This document shows positions 18,559 through 27,238 of a DNA stretch of 62,250 nucleotides, piece by piece. Source of the stretch: an uncultured Alphaproteobacteria bacterium (GTDB lineage Bacteria > Pseudomonadota > Alphaproteobacteria > Bin95); assembly GCA_938083135.1 (NCBI GenBank), contig CALLKY010000071.1, positions 1-62,250 of the forward strand, given 5' to 3'. Within the stretch, counting starts at the first letter, position 1. Each line of letters starts with the position of its first letter. The position numbers were made by a program, and so were the translations under genes. The notes beneath the pieces are model-generated. The model saw only the letters and a program-made list of their open reading frames with translations. It did no database searches and was not told where the DNA came from.

Positions 18559-19575
18559 TCAGCCGTCGAACCCAACTTCATCGACCAATTTGACCGCATC
18601 CTTGCGTAGCTCAGCGATCGTAGATATTGGCAAAGCGTCAGACTTGAACGTGCCAAGGTCCGCCAGCAGAGGTGCCCATTTCACACCCTCACGGATCGGA
18701 TACTCATAGTTCTGCTCGGCATAGATGGATTGTGCTTCCGCGCCGACCAGCCATTCCATCAGCTTTTTCGCTGCACTGGGATTCGGTGCGTGCTTCGCCA
18801 TCGCCATGCCTGAAATATTTACATGTGCGCCGCGATTCTGCTGATTTGGAAAGGCGACATGCACGGCTTCAGCCCAGGGGCGTTGCTTGGGATCGCTCAT
18901 CATTTTGCCGAAGTAGTAATTGTTGCCAAGTGCTACATCGCAAAGACCATCCTTGATCGCCTTGACTTGTGCGCGGTCATTGCCTTGCGGACGGCGGGCT
19001 AGGTTGTTTTTGACGCCAGTGAGCCAGGCTTTTGCATTTTCCCGACCATGGTGGGAGATCATGGAGGCGACGAGGGCAATTGTGTATGCGTGCTTGCCGC
19101 TCCGTGTGCAGACGCGGTCTTTAAATTTTGGATCGGCCAAATCTTCATATGTCAACGTTTTCCAGCCTTCGACGCGGCCCTTGGCTGCGTAGATGACCCG
19201 AGCGCGTGTCGTTAGCGCAAACCAGTCGCCCGCAGGATCGCGGTATTGCGGCGGAATTGTCTTTGTAAGCACGTCGGAAGAAACCGGCTGCGTTACGCCT
19301 GCCTTTTTCACATCATTCAACCTTCCAATATCCACGGTGAAGATAAGGTCCGCAGGCGAGTTGCGGCCTTCAGCTTTTAGGCGCTCAACAAGGCCTTTCT
19401 TGGCGAACAAGACATTGACCTTTGTACCGGTCTCCGCCTCAAACCGCTTGAACAAAGGCTCGACCAGGAACGGCTGGCGGTACGAGTAGACGTTGACCTC
19501 ATCAGCGGTCGCTGCCGTTGTTGCTGTTACTGCGGTCAGGCTCATCGCTGCCGCGAGCAGTTTTTGGAATTTCAT
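18559..19575 (-). CDS. Fe(III) ABC transporter substrate-binding protein (FbpA/FutA type)
   Basis: Periplasmic ferric-iron binding protein. A signal peptide (residues 1-24, cleavage after ATA) leads to the mature start DEVNVYSYRQ. The NNYYFGKM segment supplies the paired tyrosines that bind Fe(III) in this family; IYAEQNYEYPIREGV near the end is also typical. ATG at 19575 is favoured over TTG at 19584 because AAGGA stands nine bases upstream. No permease or ATPase gene is next to it, so partners must be elsewhere. An iron-responsive box lies about 225 bases upstream, ahead of a small ORF that directly precedes this gene. Its terminator lies in the convergent PBP gene. Confidence 0.93.
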   Translation of the reverse strand: MKFQKLLAAAMSLTAVTATTAATADEVNVYSYRQPFLVEPLFKRFEAETGTKVNVLFAKKGLVERLKAEGRNSPADLIFTVDIGRLNDVKKAGVTQPVSSDVLTKTIPPQYRDPAGDWFALTTRARVIYAAKGRVEGWKTLTYEDLADPKFKDRVCTRSGKHAYTIALVASMISHHGRENAKAWLTGVKNNLARRPQGNDRAQVKAIKDGLCDVALGNNYYFGKMMSDPKQRPWAEAVHVAFPNQQNRGAHVNISGMAMAKHAPNPSAAKKLMEWLVGAEAQSIYAEQNYEYPIREGVKWAPLLADLGTFKSDALPISTIAELRKDAVKLVDEVGFDG

Positions 19576-19580
19576 CTGTA

Positions 19581-19757
19581 TCAATCCTTATCGGGCGAAG
19601 CCGGTGGCTTTGCCGCCTCATCATCATTTGGCCATTTTGCGACAGTGGACCCGTCTTGCTCCGTTGCATCAGCCATGCGCATCAGCGCTATTAAGCCGCC
19701 TAATCCTAGCATCCGAACAATCATCCGCCACACTCTCTGCTTTGGCCGCGTCGCCAT
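19581..19757 (-). CDS. small ORF between iron box and iron-binding protein gene
   Basis: A 58-residue frame starting at ATG 19757 and ending five bases before the ATG of the iron-binding protein; the downstream AAGGA site lies in its last codons. It has a basic N-terminus, a short hydrophobic stretch (about residues 12-28, MIVRMLGLGGLIALM) and an acidic, Pro/Lys-rich tail, as expected of a tiny inner-membrane protein. The Shine-Dalgarno site is weak. No family is recognised. Its position as first gene behind the iron box suggests an iron-uptake accessory or leader role, which is inference. Confidence 0.45.
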   Translation of the reverse strand: MATRPKQRVWRMIVRMLGLGGLIALMRMADATEQDGSTVAKWPNDDEAAKPPASPDKD

Positions 19758-19783
19758 TCGACGCAATTGGATGTTACTGAGAA

Positions 19784-19814
19784 TGAGAACGATTCGCAAT
19801 GAGAATGATTATCA
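19784..19814 (-). promoter_or_regulatory. iron-responsive operator (Fur box / iron-RirA box), tandem
   Basis: TGAGAATGATTATCA at 19800-19814 matches the 7-1-7 Fur consensus TGATAATNATTATCA with one mismatch, and also fits the TGA-N9-TCA rule of RirA boxes. A weaker copy, TGAGAACGATTCGCA, sits at 19784-19798 immediately beside it. The site lies upstream of the small ORF and iron-binding protein gene on the minus strand. Which regulator acts cannot be decided here. The divergent ThDP enzyme gene starts about 140 bases to the right and could also be affected. Confidence 0.75.
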
Positions 19815-19955
19815 ATCCTAATAGCGCGACGCCCTGCCGCAGAAAGTGGATGGGTGTATTGGAACCCATGCTGGATTGACGAAAGGGGCGCCAACAGTGT
19901 CTCCTGCCGCAAATATCATTTCCCAATTCAGATCGCCGCCCAGGAGCCAAGACCC

Positions 19956-21653
19956 ATGCCAGATACAGCAAAAGCCGCCAGCAATATGCGTCATGGAGGG
20001 CAAATCCTGGCGGACCAGTTGCGCATTCACGGATGCGACACAGCCTTCTGTGTGGCCGGTGAAAGCTATCTAGAGCTTCTGGATGCTCTCTATGATCACG
20101 ACGACTTCAATCTGTTCACCTGCCGCAACGAAACCGGTGCGGCAAACGCTGCTGAAGCTTATGGCAAGCTGACAGGCAAGCCCGGCGTTGTCATGGTGAC
20201 GCGCGGGCCTGGCGCTTGCCATGGCGTGATCGGGCTGCACACGGCACACCAGGATTCGACGCCGCTGATCATGCTAATTGGCCAAGTGGCGCGGGATCAG
20301 TTCGACCGCGAAGCCTTTCAGGAAATTGATTACCGCCGGATGCTTGGCCAGGTAACGAAATGGACGGCGCAGATCGAGACCGCTGACCGTATTCCAGAAT
20401 ACCTTGCCCGCGCATTCCAGACAGCGACGTCAGGGCGTCCCGGCCCAGTGGCGTTGGCGCTTCCAGAAGATATGCTGCGTGAATTCAGCAGCACCCCGGA
20501 TGCTGTACCATTCAGCACCGTCCGCGCAGCGCCGTCTCCCGCAGGCGTCGATGGCGTAATGGATATGCTTGGTAAGGCAAAACGACCGCTGATGATTGTT
20601 GGCGGCGGCGGATGGACCCAGGCCGCGGCGGATGACATTGAAGCTTTCGCCAAAGCGAATGATCTGCCAGTGGCATGCTCATTCCGCCGGCTCGATATCA
20701 TGGACCATATGGGCCAGAACTTCGTGGGTGATCTATCAACAGCACCTGCGCCGAAGCTGCTGCAATTGGTGAAAGATGCTGACTTGCTGCTGGTGGTCGG
20801 CGCACGCCTTGGTGAGATCACGACCCAGGGCTATGAAATGCTGGAGTCGCCAAAACCCTCCAAGCAATTCATTCATGTGCATGCCTTGGCTGAGGAAATT
20901 GGCCGCGTGTACCAGCCGGACCTTGGCATTCAATCCGGCATGGCGGAATTTGCAGCAGCTGCTAAAGCAAAAGCGCCTCTGAAGAACCCAGCCTGGGCTG
21001 CTCTGCGGAAGCAGGCGCGGGCAGACTTCGAGGAGTGGGTTAATCCTGCACCTGCGGACGGCCCGCTTGATCTTGGTAAATGCATGCTTGCGATTCGGGA
21101 GCGGATGCAGCCGGATTCGATTGTTACAGTGGACGCCGGCAATTTCTCCGGTTGGGCGATGCGCTATATGCAATTCCAACAGCTTGGAACGTTTGCAGCA
21201 CCCACAAGTGGGGCCATGGGCTACGCCGTGCCGGCAGCCGTTGGCGCGTCACTGGCCTATCCAGAAAAGCTTGTCATTGGCTTCGTTGGGGATGGCGGCT
21301 TCATGATGACCAGCCAGGAACTTGCGACTGCGAAGCAGTATGGTGGCAAGCCCGTTATCCTTGTGTTCGATAACGGCATGTACGGCACGATCCGTGCGCA
21401 TCAGGCGAAGCGACACCCGGGTCGCCCAATGGCAATTGACCTGCAGAACCCAGACTTCGAAGCCTTGATCAAAGCCTTTGGTGGCCATGGTGAGACCGTT
21501 CGGACCACGGAAGAATTCGGTCCTGCGCTTGATCGCGCGATCGCCAGCGGCTTGCCTTCTGTCGTTTGCATCAAGATGGACCCCAACATCATCTCCACAA
21601 CAACGACCTTGGAGAAGATGGAAGCCGCCGCCGTTGCGGCTGGCGCGAAGTAG
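19956..21653 (+). CDS. thiamine pyrophosphate-dependent enzyme (acetolactate synthase-like)
   Basis: 565-residue ThDP enzyme with the three-domain layout of the acetolactate synthase/oxalyl-CoA decarboxylase superfamily. The N-terminal PYR domain has the conserved Glu36 in VAGESYLE that activates the cofactor; the C-terminal PP domain has the GDG...N cofactor motif from Gly445 (GDGGFMMTSQEL) to DNGMYG. ATG at 19956 has AGGAG nine bases upstream; the open frame runs 34 codons further without support. No small regulatory subunit gene is adjacent, so branched-chain synthesis is doubtful. It is followed after seven bases by a class III CoA-transferase, a pairing seen for oxalate metabolism, but this protein is not clearly an oxalyl-CoA decarboxylase. 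Substrate unknown. Confidence 0.85.
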   Translation: MPDTAKAASNMRHGGQILADQLRIHGCDTAFCVAGESYLELLDALYDHDDFNLFTCRNETGAANAAEAYGKLTGKPGVVMVTRGPGACHGVIGLHTAHQDSTPLIMLIGQVARDQFDREAFQEIDYRRMLGQVTKWTAQIETADRIPEYLARAFQTATSGRPGPVALALPEDMLREFSSTPDAVPFSTVRAAPSPAGVDGVMDMLGKAKRPLMIVGGGGWTQAAADDIEAFAKANDLPVACSFRRLDIMDHMGQNFVGDLSTAPAPKLLQLVKDADLLLVVGARLGEITTQGYEMLESPKPSKQFIHVHALAEEIGRVYQPDLGIQSGMAEFAAAAKAKAPLKNPAWAALRKQARADFEEWVNPAPADGPLDLGKCMLAIRERMQPDSIVTVDAGNFSGWAMRYMQFQQLGTFAAPTSGAMGYAVPAAVGASLAYPEKLVIGFVGDGGFMMTSQELATAKQYGGKPVILVFDNGMYGTIRAHQAKRHPGRPMAIDLQNPDFEALIKAFGGHGETVRTTEEFGPALDRAIASGLPSVVCIKMDPNIISTTTTLEKMEAAAVAAGAK

Positions 21654-21660
21654 GTCTGTC

Positions 21661-23091
21661 ATGCCAGCGGAAATGAAGGCTGAGAAAATGAACGCTGGGG
21701 AAACGAAAGCCGTATTCGGGGAGGTATGGCAAACGCTAGGCGGTGAACCTTCAGCGCTTGACCAGATCAGCTTCACTGGCGAAGGCCATGGCTTACCATC
21801 TGCTTTTAAGGTCGGCCTGGCTGCACAAGTGACTGAAGGCGCTGCCGGTCTTATGGCAGCGGAGGCTTGGCGCGCGCGAACTGGCGAGGCGCAGACTGTA
21901 TCCATTGACCGAGATGCAGCGGCGATTGGATTCCGCTCTGAACGCCACGCGCATATCGTCCGAGAGGAGCCTGAATATATTTGGGATGAAATCTCCGGCC
22001 ATTATCGCTGTGGAGATGGGCGTTGGGTACAGCTGCACTGCAACTATCCCCACCACATGGCTGGTGCTACGACCGCTTTCAAAGCCCAGGTCTCCCGTGC
22101 CGGGATGCAACGGGCACTGGATCAGATGACGGCGGCTGAAGCTGAAGCCATATTGATCGAACATGCTTTGCCCGGCGGTATGATGCGCACCCAGGCGGAA
22201 TGGCGCGCCCATCCGGCTGGTCAGGCGCTCGACGGCGCGCCTTTGCTGACTTTGGATAAGATTGGCGGTTCGGCACCACGGACTTGGTCCGCTAACCCAG
22301 CCCGTCCGCTTGAGGGCGTCAAAGTGCTGGATATGACGCGGGTGATTGCAGGGCCAGTCTGTGGCCGCACCCTTGCTGCATTTGGGGCTGAGGTCCTTCG
22401 CCTGACGCCGCCACGCTACCCAGATCGCGGTCCACTGGTGCTGGATGGCGGTGCTGGTAAACGCAATGCCATGCTGAATATTAGGTCCAAAGCTGGGCGT
22501 GAGACGTTTGAAGCATTGGTCAGAGACGCAGATATCATCGTGCAAGGCTATCGCCCTGGTGCGCTTGACGCAGCGGGCGTCGGCGCAGATGCGGTGATGC
22601 AACTCAATCCGTCCATCGTGTCCGTTCAACTCTGCGCATTTGGCTATCAAGGGCCGTGGGCAGAACGGCGCGGATTTGATTCGATAGTCCAAACGGTTTC
22701 TGGCATCGCGGATGCCGGTGGACGTGCGGCTGGTCTGGCTGATGGCGCGCCTAAACCGCTGCCAGCACAGGCGCTTGATCATGGTTCGGGGTATTTGATG
22801 GCTGCTGCCGCACTATCGGCGCTGCTGCGACAGCGGCGGGAAGGTGGGGCGTGGCGGGTACGAGCCGCCCTTGCATGGACGGGGCGATGGCTTGAAGACC
22901 TTGGTCCGCTCGATGCCATCAGTGCTCCAGAACCAACAGATGCCGAAATTGCAGCCCATATGCTGGATGAGCAGGGGCCATTCGGTCATGTGCGTCGGAT
23001 CGGTATGGCGACGGTTCTTTCTAAAACACCACCACTTTGGATGCTTCCTGCGGCTCCGCTTGATGCCCACACGGCGGAATGGGCGGCGTAA
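21661..23091 (+). CDS. class III (CaiB/BaiF) CoA-transferase with extra N-terminal half
   Basis: The canonical CaiB start, LEGVKVLDMTRVIAGP, appears only at about residue 217, and the nucleophilic Asp sits at about 340 in RRGFDSIVQ. The first 215 residues look like a copy of the inner or C-terminal CaiB half (LMAAEAWRARTGEAQTVSIDRDAAAI, then YRCGDGRWVQLHCNYPHH), so the chain reads as a partial fused duplication. The family moves CoA between carboxylic acids through an aspartyl-CoA intermediate. ATG at 21661 is seven bases after the ThDP gene stop, so the two are probably co-translated. An open frame reaching further upstream overlaps that gene and is rejected. Substrate unknown. Confidence 0.85.
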   Translation: MPAEMKAEKMNAGETKAVFGEVWQTLGGEPSALDQISFTGEGHGLPSAFKVGLAAQVTEGAAGLMAAEAWRARTGEAQTVSIDRDAAAIGFRSERHAHIVREEPEYIWDEISGHYRCGDGRWVQLHCNYPHHMAGATTAFKAQVSRAGMQRALDQMTAAEAEAILIEHALPGGMMRTQAEWRAHPAGQALDGAPLLTLDKIGGSAPRTWSANPARPLEGVKVLDMTRVIAGPVCGRTLAAFGAEVLRLTPPRYPDRGPLVLDGGAGKRNAMLNIRSKAGRETFEALVRDADIIVQGYRPGALDAAGVGADAVMQLNPSIVSVQLCAFGYQGPWAERRGFDSIVQTVSGIADAGGRAAGLADGAPKPLPAQALDHGSGYLMAAAALSALLRQRREGGAWRVRAALAWTGRWLEDLGPLDAISAPEPTDAEIAAHMLDEQGPFGHVRRIGMATVLSKTPPLWMLPAAPLDAHTAEWAA

Positions 23092-23189
23092 GTGGTCATT
23101 CCGCGACGGGGATCACTGCAATGTGGCCCTTTGCCTAGTTGACCCGGTTCGGCGGGGTGGGTACGCGTGGTTCCATTCACCGAATTTGA

Positions 23190-24974
23190 ATGAGCGCGCC
23201 CGTGTCCAGTCCTGCCGCAGATAAAGCGAAACGCCAGAATTTGAAACCGCTGCGCGCGCTTGCGCCGTTTCTGAAGCCTTACAAGCTCCGTATAGCTGGG
23301 GCACTTGTCGCACTCTCGGTCGCGGCGGGTGCAGTTCTGACCATCGGGATGGGCTTGCGGAAGCTTATCGATAACGGGTTTTCTGGTGATAATCCCGGCG
23401 TGCTGGATGCCGCACTGACATGGCTTGGCGTCATGATCTTGCTGCTGGCGATCGGCACCTATGGCCGCTACTTCCTGGTGACGTGGATTGGTGAGCGGGT
23501 CGTCGCGGATCTGCGACGGGCAGTCTATGGCCGTGTGCTGCAGCTCAGCCCTGCGTTCTTTGAAACCCGGCCCACAGGCGAAGTACTGTCCAGGCTGTCT
23601 GCAGATGCGGAGGTGGTGCAGACAGTCATTGGTTCTGCCGCATCTGTCGCCATGCGGAACATTCTGTTGGTGATTGGCGGTCTCGTATTGATGGCCATTT
23701 CAAGCCCATCACTCATGGGTGCTACAGCGCTTGCGATCCCGGTTGTGATTGCGCCGATTGTTATTTTTGGCCGGAAGGTCCGTAAACTCTCCCGAGAGAA
23801 CCAGGACCGCATTGCAGATGTGGCTGGGCACATTGAGGAAAGCGTCAACGCGATCCGGATCGTGCAGGCATTTGCCCAGGAAGAGGCTGACCTTGGCCGA
23901 TTTCGTGCCCGCCTTGAGAAGGCGTTCGGCACAGCCGTGCGCCGTATCCGCGCCCGGGCTTTGCTGACGGCTGTTGTTATCCTGCTGGTGTTCGGCGCTG
24001 TTGGATTTGTCCTTTGGCTGGGTGGCCACAGGGTGCTTGAAGGGGAAATGTCGGCGGGTGAACTCTCCGCTTTTGTATTCTATGCAATCGTTACAGCTGG
24101 TGGTGTTGGCGCGCTGAGCGAAGTGTGGGGCGATCTCCAGCGCGCTGCTGGGGCCACTGAACGCTTGACTGAGCTACTGCAGGAAGAGCCCGCCATTCAG
24201 GCACCGGCTGCGCCCAGCATTATGGCAAGCCCGACGACAGGGGCATTGTCGTTTGACGCTGTATCGTTCGTCTACCCGTCGCGGCCAGATGCGCCTGCGC
24301 TAAATGGCGTATCGTTCGATGTGGCGCCGGGTGAAACAGTGGCTCTCGTCGGGCCGTCGGGTGCCGGCAAGACCACGATTTTCCAGCTGCTCCTCCGCTT
24401 TTATGATCCAGCCAGCGGTACCATTACGATTGATGGGCAAAATATCGCGTCATTTGAACCGCAGGCGCTGCGGGGTGCTTACGGGTTTGTGCCGCAGGAA
24501 CCTGCAATCTTTTCGGCAACTGTTGCGGAGAATATCCGCTTCGGAAGACCTGATGCGAGCGACGCCGATGTGCGTGCGGCGGCGGAAGCGGCAGCGGCGC
24601 TTGAGTTCATTGATGCCATGCCTAAAGGCTTTGACTCAGATCTTGGGCAAAAGGGCGTGCGTCTGTCCGGCGGTCAACGCCAGCGGATCGCGATTGCGCG
24701 GGCAATTTTGCGTGACCCGCCGATCCTACTTCTGGATGAGGCGACCAGCGCGCTCGATTCTGAGAGCGAGGCGAAAGTGCAAGCGGCGCTTGACCGACTG
24801 CAGAAGGGGCGGACAACGCTTGTCATCGCGCATCGTCTGGCCACCGTACAAAACGCTGACCGTATTCTGGTGTTAGAAGGCGGCGAAATCGCAGCCAACG
24901 GAACGCATGCCGAATTAATGGCGGCGGATGGTCTGTATGCGCGGCTGGCGACTTTGCAGTTTTCAGCCAGCTAA
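23190..24974 (+). CDS. ABC exporter, fused membrane and ATPase domains (MsbA-like)
   Basis: Half-transporter of the ABCB type: six membrane helices (about residues 30-320) followed by a nucleotide-binding domain with Walker A GPSGAGKTT (from about 388), the LSGGQRQR signature, Walker B ILLLDEATSALD and the IAHRLATV switch. 594 residues is usual for lipid A or drug exporters acting as homodimers in the inner membrane. The start ATG at 23190 has no clear ribosome site; the gap to the CoA-transferase is 98 bases. Substrate cannot be told; lipid or lipopolysaccharide precursor export is the commonest role in this group. Confidence 0.9.
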   Translation: MSAPVSSPAADKAKRQNLKPLRALAPFLKPYKLRIAGALVALSVAAGAVLTIGMGLRKLIDNGFSGDNPGVLDAALTWLGVMILLLAIGTYGRYFLVTWIGERVVADLRRAVYGRVLQLSPAFFETRPTGEVLSRLSADAEVVQTVIGSAASVAMRNILLVIGGLVLMAISSPSLMGATALAIPVVIAPIVIFGRKVRKLSRENQDRIADVAGHIEESVNAIRIVQAFAQEEADLGRFRARLEKAFGTAVRRIRARALLTAVVILLVFGAVGFVLWLGGHRVLEGEMSAGELSAFVFYAIVTAGGVGALSEVWGDLQRAAGATERLTELLQEEPAIQAPAAPSIMASPTTGALSFDAVSFVYPSRPDAPALNGVSFDVAPGETVALVGPSGAGKTTIFQLLLRFYDPASGTITIDGQNIASFEPQALRGAYGFVPQEPAIFSATVAENIRFGRPDASDADVRAAAEAAAALEFIDAMPKGFDSDLGQKGVRLSGGQRQRIAIARAILRDPPILLLDEATSALDSESEAKVQAALDRLQKGRTTLVIAHRLATVQNADRILVLEGGEIAANGTHAELMAADGLYARLATLQFSAS

Positions 24975-24986
24975 CATCTGCAGAGC

Positions 24987-25244
24987 TCAGGCTGAAGCGC
25001 GGATGTCTTCCACAGTTTCAAGCCGCGCTTTCGCATCCTGACGTACAGCTTCCAACGTGGCCTGTGCGCCTTTGCTGACAGCCGTGCCTTCGATCTCAAT
25101 AATCAGATCGTGGATTCGTTCGCGCTGCATTTCAAAGAAGTGCATGGCTTCCCGATCTGGTTCAGGTTGGACTTGTTCTTGCTCCATATGGCGCTCGAAC
25201 AGAACTTCGCGGTGTTTTAGAGCGGCGAGGCGGTGCGTACTCAT
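24987..25244 (-). CDS. small conserved-looking hypothetical protein
   Basis: 85-residue soluble, helical, charged protein without signal or membrane segments (ALKHREVLFERHMEQEQ... through VRQDAKARLETVEDIRASA). GGAG stands six bases before ATG 25244, supporting expression. It is convergent with the ABC exporter (12-base gap) and divergent from the gamma-glutamyltransferase-like gene. No family is recognised. Confidence 0.6.
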   Translation of the reverse strand: MSTHRLAALKHREVLFERHMEQEQVQPEPDREAMHFFEMQRERIHDLIIEIEGTAVSKGAQATLEAVRQDAKARLETVEDIRASA

Positions 25245-25376
25245 AATTCACTCCTTCGTTCTGGGGTGCTGGATGTGTAAAACTCTTCCCCCAAGACAGA
25301 GCTTCCGCTTTTGCGGTAAATTGGACGTTAATGCTTAATGCTTTCCTTGCCGAAAGTTTGATTTAGGGACTTAACC

Positions 25377-26966
25377 ATGCGTGATCTTCACTTGCCGGGC
25401 CGCTCCGCTGTTCGTTCAACACGGGCAATGGCGGCGACGAGCCAGCCGTCTTCAACGCTTGCCGCCATCGAGATATTGCAAGCAGGCGGCAATGCTATGG
25501 ACGCCGCGATTGCTGCCTGCGCTGTGCAATGTGTGACGGAGCCCGGTTCAACTGGCATTGGTGGTGATTGTTTCTGCCTGTATCAGCCTGCAGGGGCAGA
25601 GGTTCCGGTCGCGTTCAATGGTTCTGGTAAAGCCGCGGGCAAGTCAAACATGGCGTTCTTCCAGGAGCGGGGCATCACAGCGCTTGATGACGAAAGCGCC
25701 CATGTCGTGACAATCCCCGGCGCTATTGATGCCTGGGCGACGCTCTCTGCCGATCATGGGCGACTGGGGTTAGACCGGGTCCTGCAGCCCGCCATTCGCT
25801 ACGCCGAAGAAGGTTTTGCTGTGCACGGCCGGACGGCAGCAGATTTCGCTGGTGCGTCTGCCAAGCTTTCCAAGGATGAGGGAGCGAAAGCCGTCTATTT
25901 CAATGTTGCGGGCAAAGTTCCTGGTGAAGGCGACATTCTGCGCCAGCCAGCATTAGCGGCGACGCTTCGGCGGATTGCGACTGAAGGCCGGAGCGCTTTC
26001 TATGAAGGTGCCGTGGCTGAAGATATTGTCGCCACGCTGAACGCAAAGGGCGGTGGGCATGCACTTGCTGATTTCGATGCCGTTGGCGGTGAATATGTGA
26101 CGCCGATTAAAACGGATTTCCGGGGCTATGACGTATTCGAATGCCCGCCAAACGGGGTCGGCGTTATTGCGTTGCTGATGCTGAATCTCACGCAGGCCAT
26201 GCCTGTCGCAGATGACCCAATGTCACCGGACCGCCTGCATCGCATGATCGAGGCGACCAGGTTGGCTTACCGGGACAGGAACGCCTTTGTTGCGGATCCA
26301 AAGTTCTCTGATGTGCCCGTGGAAACGCTTCTCTCGCAGGGTTACGCGAATGCACTGGCTGCGAATATTGATGATAATCGGGCGGCTGATCTACTGCCGC
26401 CGCCGGGCCTGCCTCGCCATGATGACACGGTTTATATCTCTGTCGTTGACGGTGATGGGAATGCGTGCTCGTTCATCAATTCGCTGTTTAAGGGATTTGG
26501 TAGCGGCATCGTCGCGGCGAAATCGGGCATCGTGCTGCAGAACCGTGGATTCGGGTTTGTGCTGGAAGATGGCCATCCAAACTGCATCGCGCCCGGCAAA
26601 CGGCCTATGCACACGATTATCCCTGGCATGCTGTCCAAGAATGGCCGGGTTGTGATGCCGTTTGGCGTCATGGGCGGGCACTACCAACCTGTAGGCCATA
26701 GTTGGTTACTATCATCGATCCTAGACCATGGCCTTGATCCGCAAGAGGCGATGGATCTTCCGCGAATCTTTGCCTACGAAAATCAGGTTGAGATCGAAAA
26801 TGGCGTCAGCGATGCCCTGGCGGCAGACCTTGCGGCCCGTGGCCACAATATCAAGCGCGTCAGTGGTCCCCATGGCGGCAGCCAAGGCATTTGGATTGAC
26901 CATGAGCGCGGCACGCTCGCCGGCGGCTCTGACCCACGCAAAGATGGCTGCGCAATCGGATTTTAA
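25377..26966 (+). CDS. gamma-glutamyltransferase family protein
   Basis: Ntn-hydrolase of the gamma-glutamyltranspeptidase family, made as a precursor that cleaves itself before a Thr. The large-subunit start (AAIEILQAGGNAMDAAIAACAV, EPGSTGIGGDCF) and the cleavage/nucleophile Thr351 in HDDTVYISVVD are clear, followed by NSLFKGFGSGIV and the C-terminal GGSDPRKDGCAIGF. There is no signal peptide, so the protein is probably cytoplasmic, unlike classical Ggt; such members include acylases and hydrolases of other amides. It stands alone, upstream of an IS3 element. Confidence 0.88.
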   Translation: MRDLHLPGRSAVRSTRAMAATSQPSSTLAAIEILQAGGNAMDAAIAACAVQCVTEPGSTGIGGDCFCLYQPAGAEVPVAFNGSGKAAGKSNMAFFQERGITALDDESAHVVTIPGAIDAWATLSADHGRLGLDRVLQPAIRYAEEGFAVHGRTAADFAGASAKLSKDEGAKAVYFNVAGKVPGEGDILRQPALAATLRRIATEGRSAFYEGAVAEDIVATLNAKGGGHALADFDAVGGEYVTPIKTDFRGYDVFECPPNGVGVIALLMLNLTQAMPVADDPMSPDRLHRMIEATRLAYRDRNAFVADPKFSDVPVETLLSQGYANALAANIDDNRAADLLPPPGLPRHDDTVYISVVDGDGNACSFINSLFKGFGSGIVAAKSGIVLQNRGFGFVLEDGHPNCIAPGKRPMHTIIPGMLSKNGRVVMPFGVMGGHYQPVGHSWLLSSILDHGLDPQEAMDLPRIFAYENQVEIENGVSDALAADLAARGHNIKRVSGPHGGSQGIWIDHERGTLAGGSDPRKDGCAIGF

Positions 26967-27170
26967 TGATGGCGGCAGGAGAACGCGCGCTGACGTCAAT
27001 GTTTTAGTGGATTTAAATTCGCGACTGCGCTTTGGAGCGGGAGAAGGGATGGAGCTCATCGAAGATGAGCCGAACCCGACCTGATCTGTAACGCAATCAA
27101 TGTCTTAGTGTAGCACGGGTTCGATTAAACAGCACCGAAATTGTCTACCGGCTTGTATACCGCCCGCCGT

Positions 27171-27199
27171 TGGAGCAGCCCCACTGAAGTGGTCCACCC
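27171..27199. repeat. left terminal inverted repeat of IS3 element
   Basis: TGGAGCAGCCCCACTGAAGT... pairs imperfectly with the reverse complement of 28371-28399 (TGGTCAGCCCCCACTAAGT...). The shared blocks are TGG, CAGCCCC, ACT, AAGT and GTCC. Confidence 0.7.
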
Positions 27200-27238
27200 A
27201 CTGGGATAGTATTTATCCCATCGAAGGAGGATCAGAAT

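Noticed and set aside
21793-22782. 329-residue minus-strand ORF inside the CoA-transferase gene
   Set aside because: Antisense shadow caused by codon bias in a GC-rich gene; composition unlike a protein.
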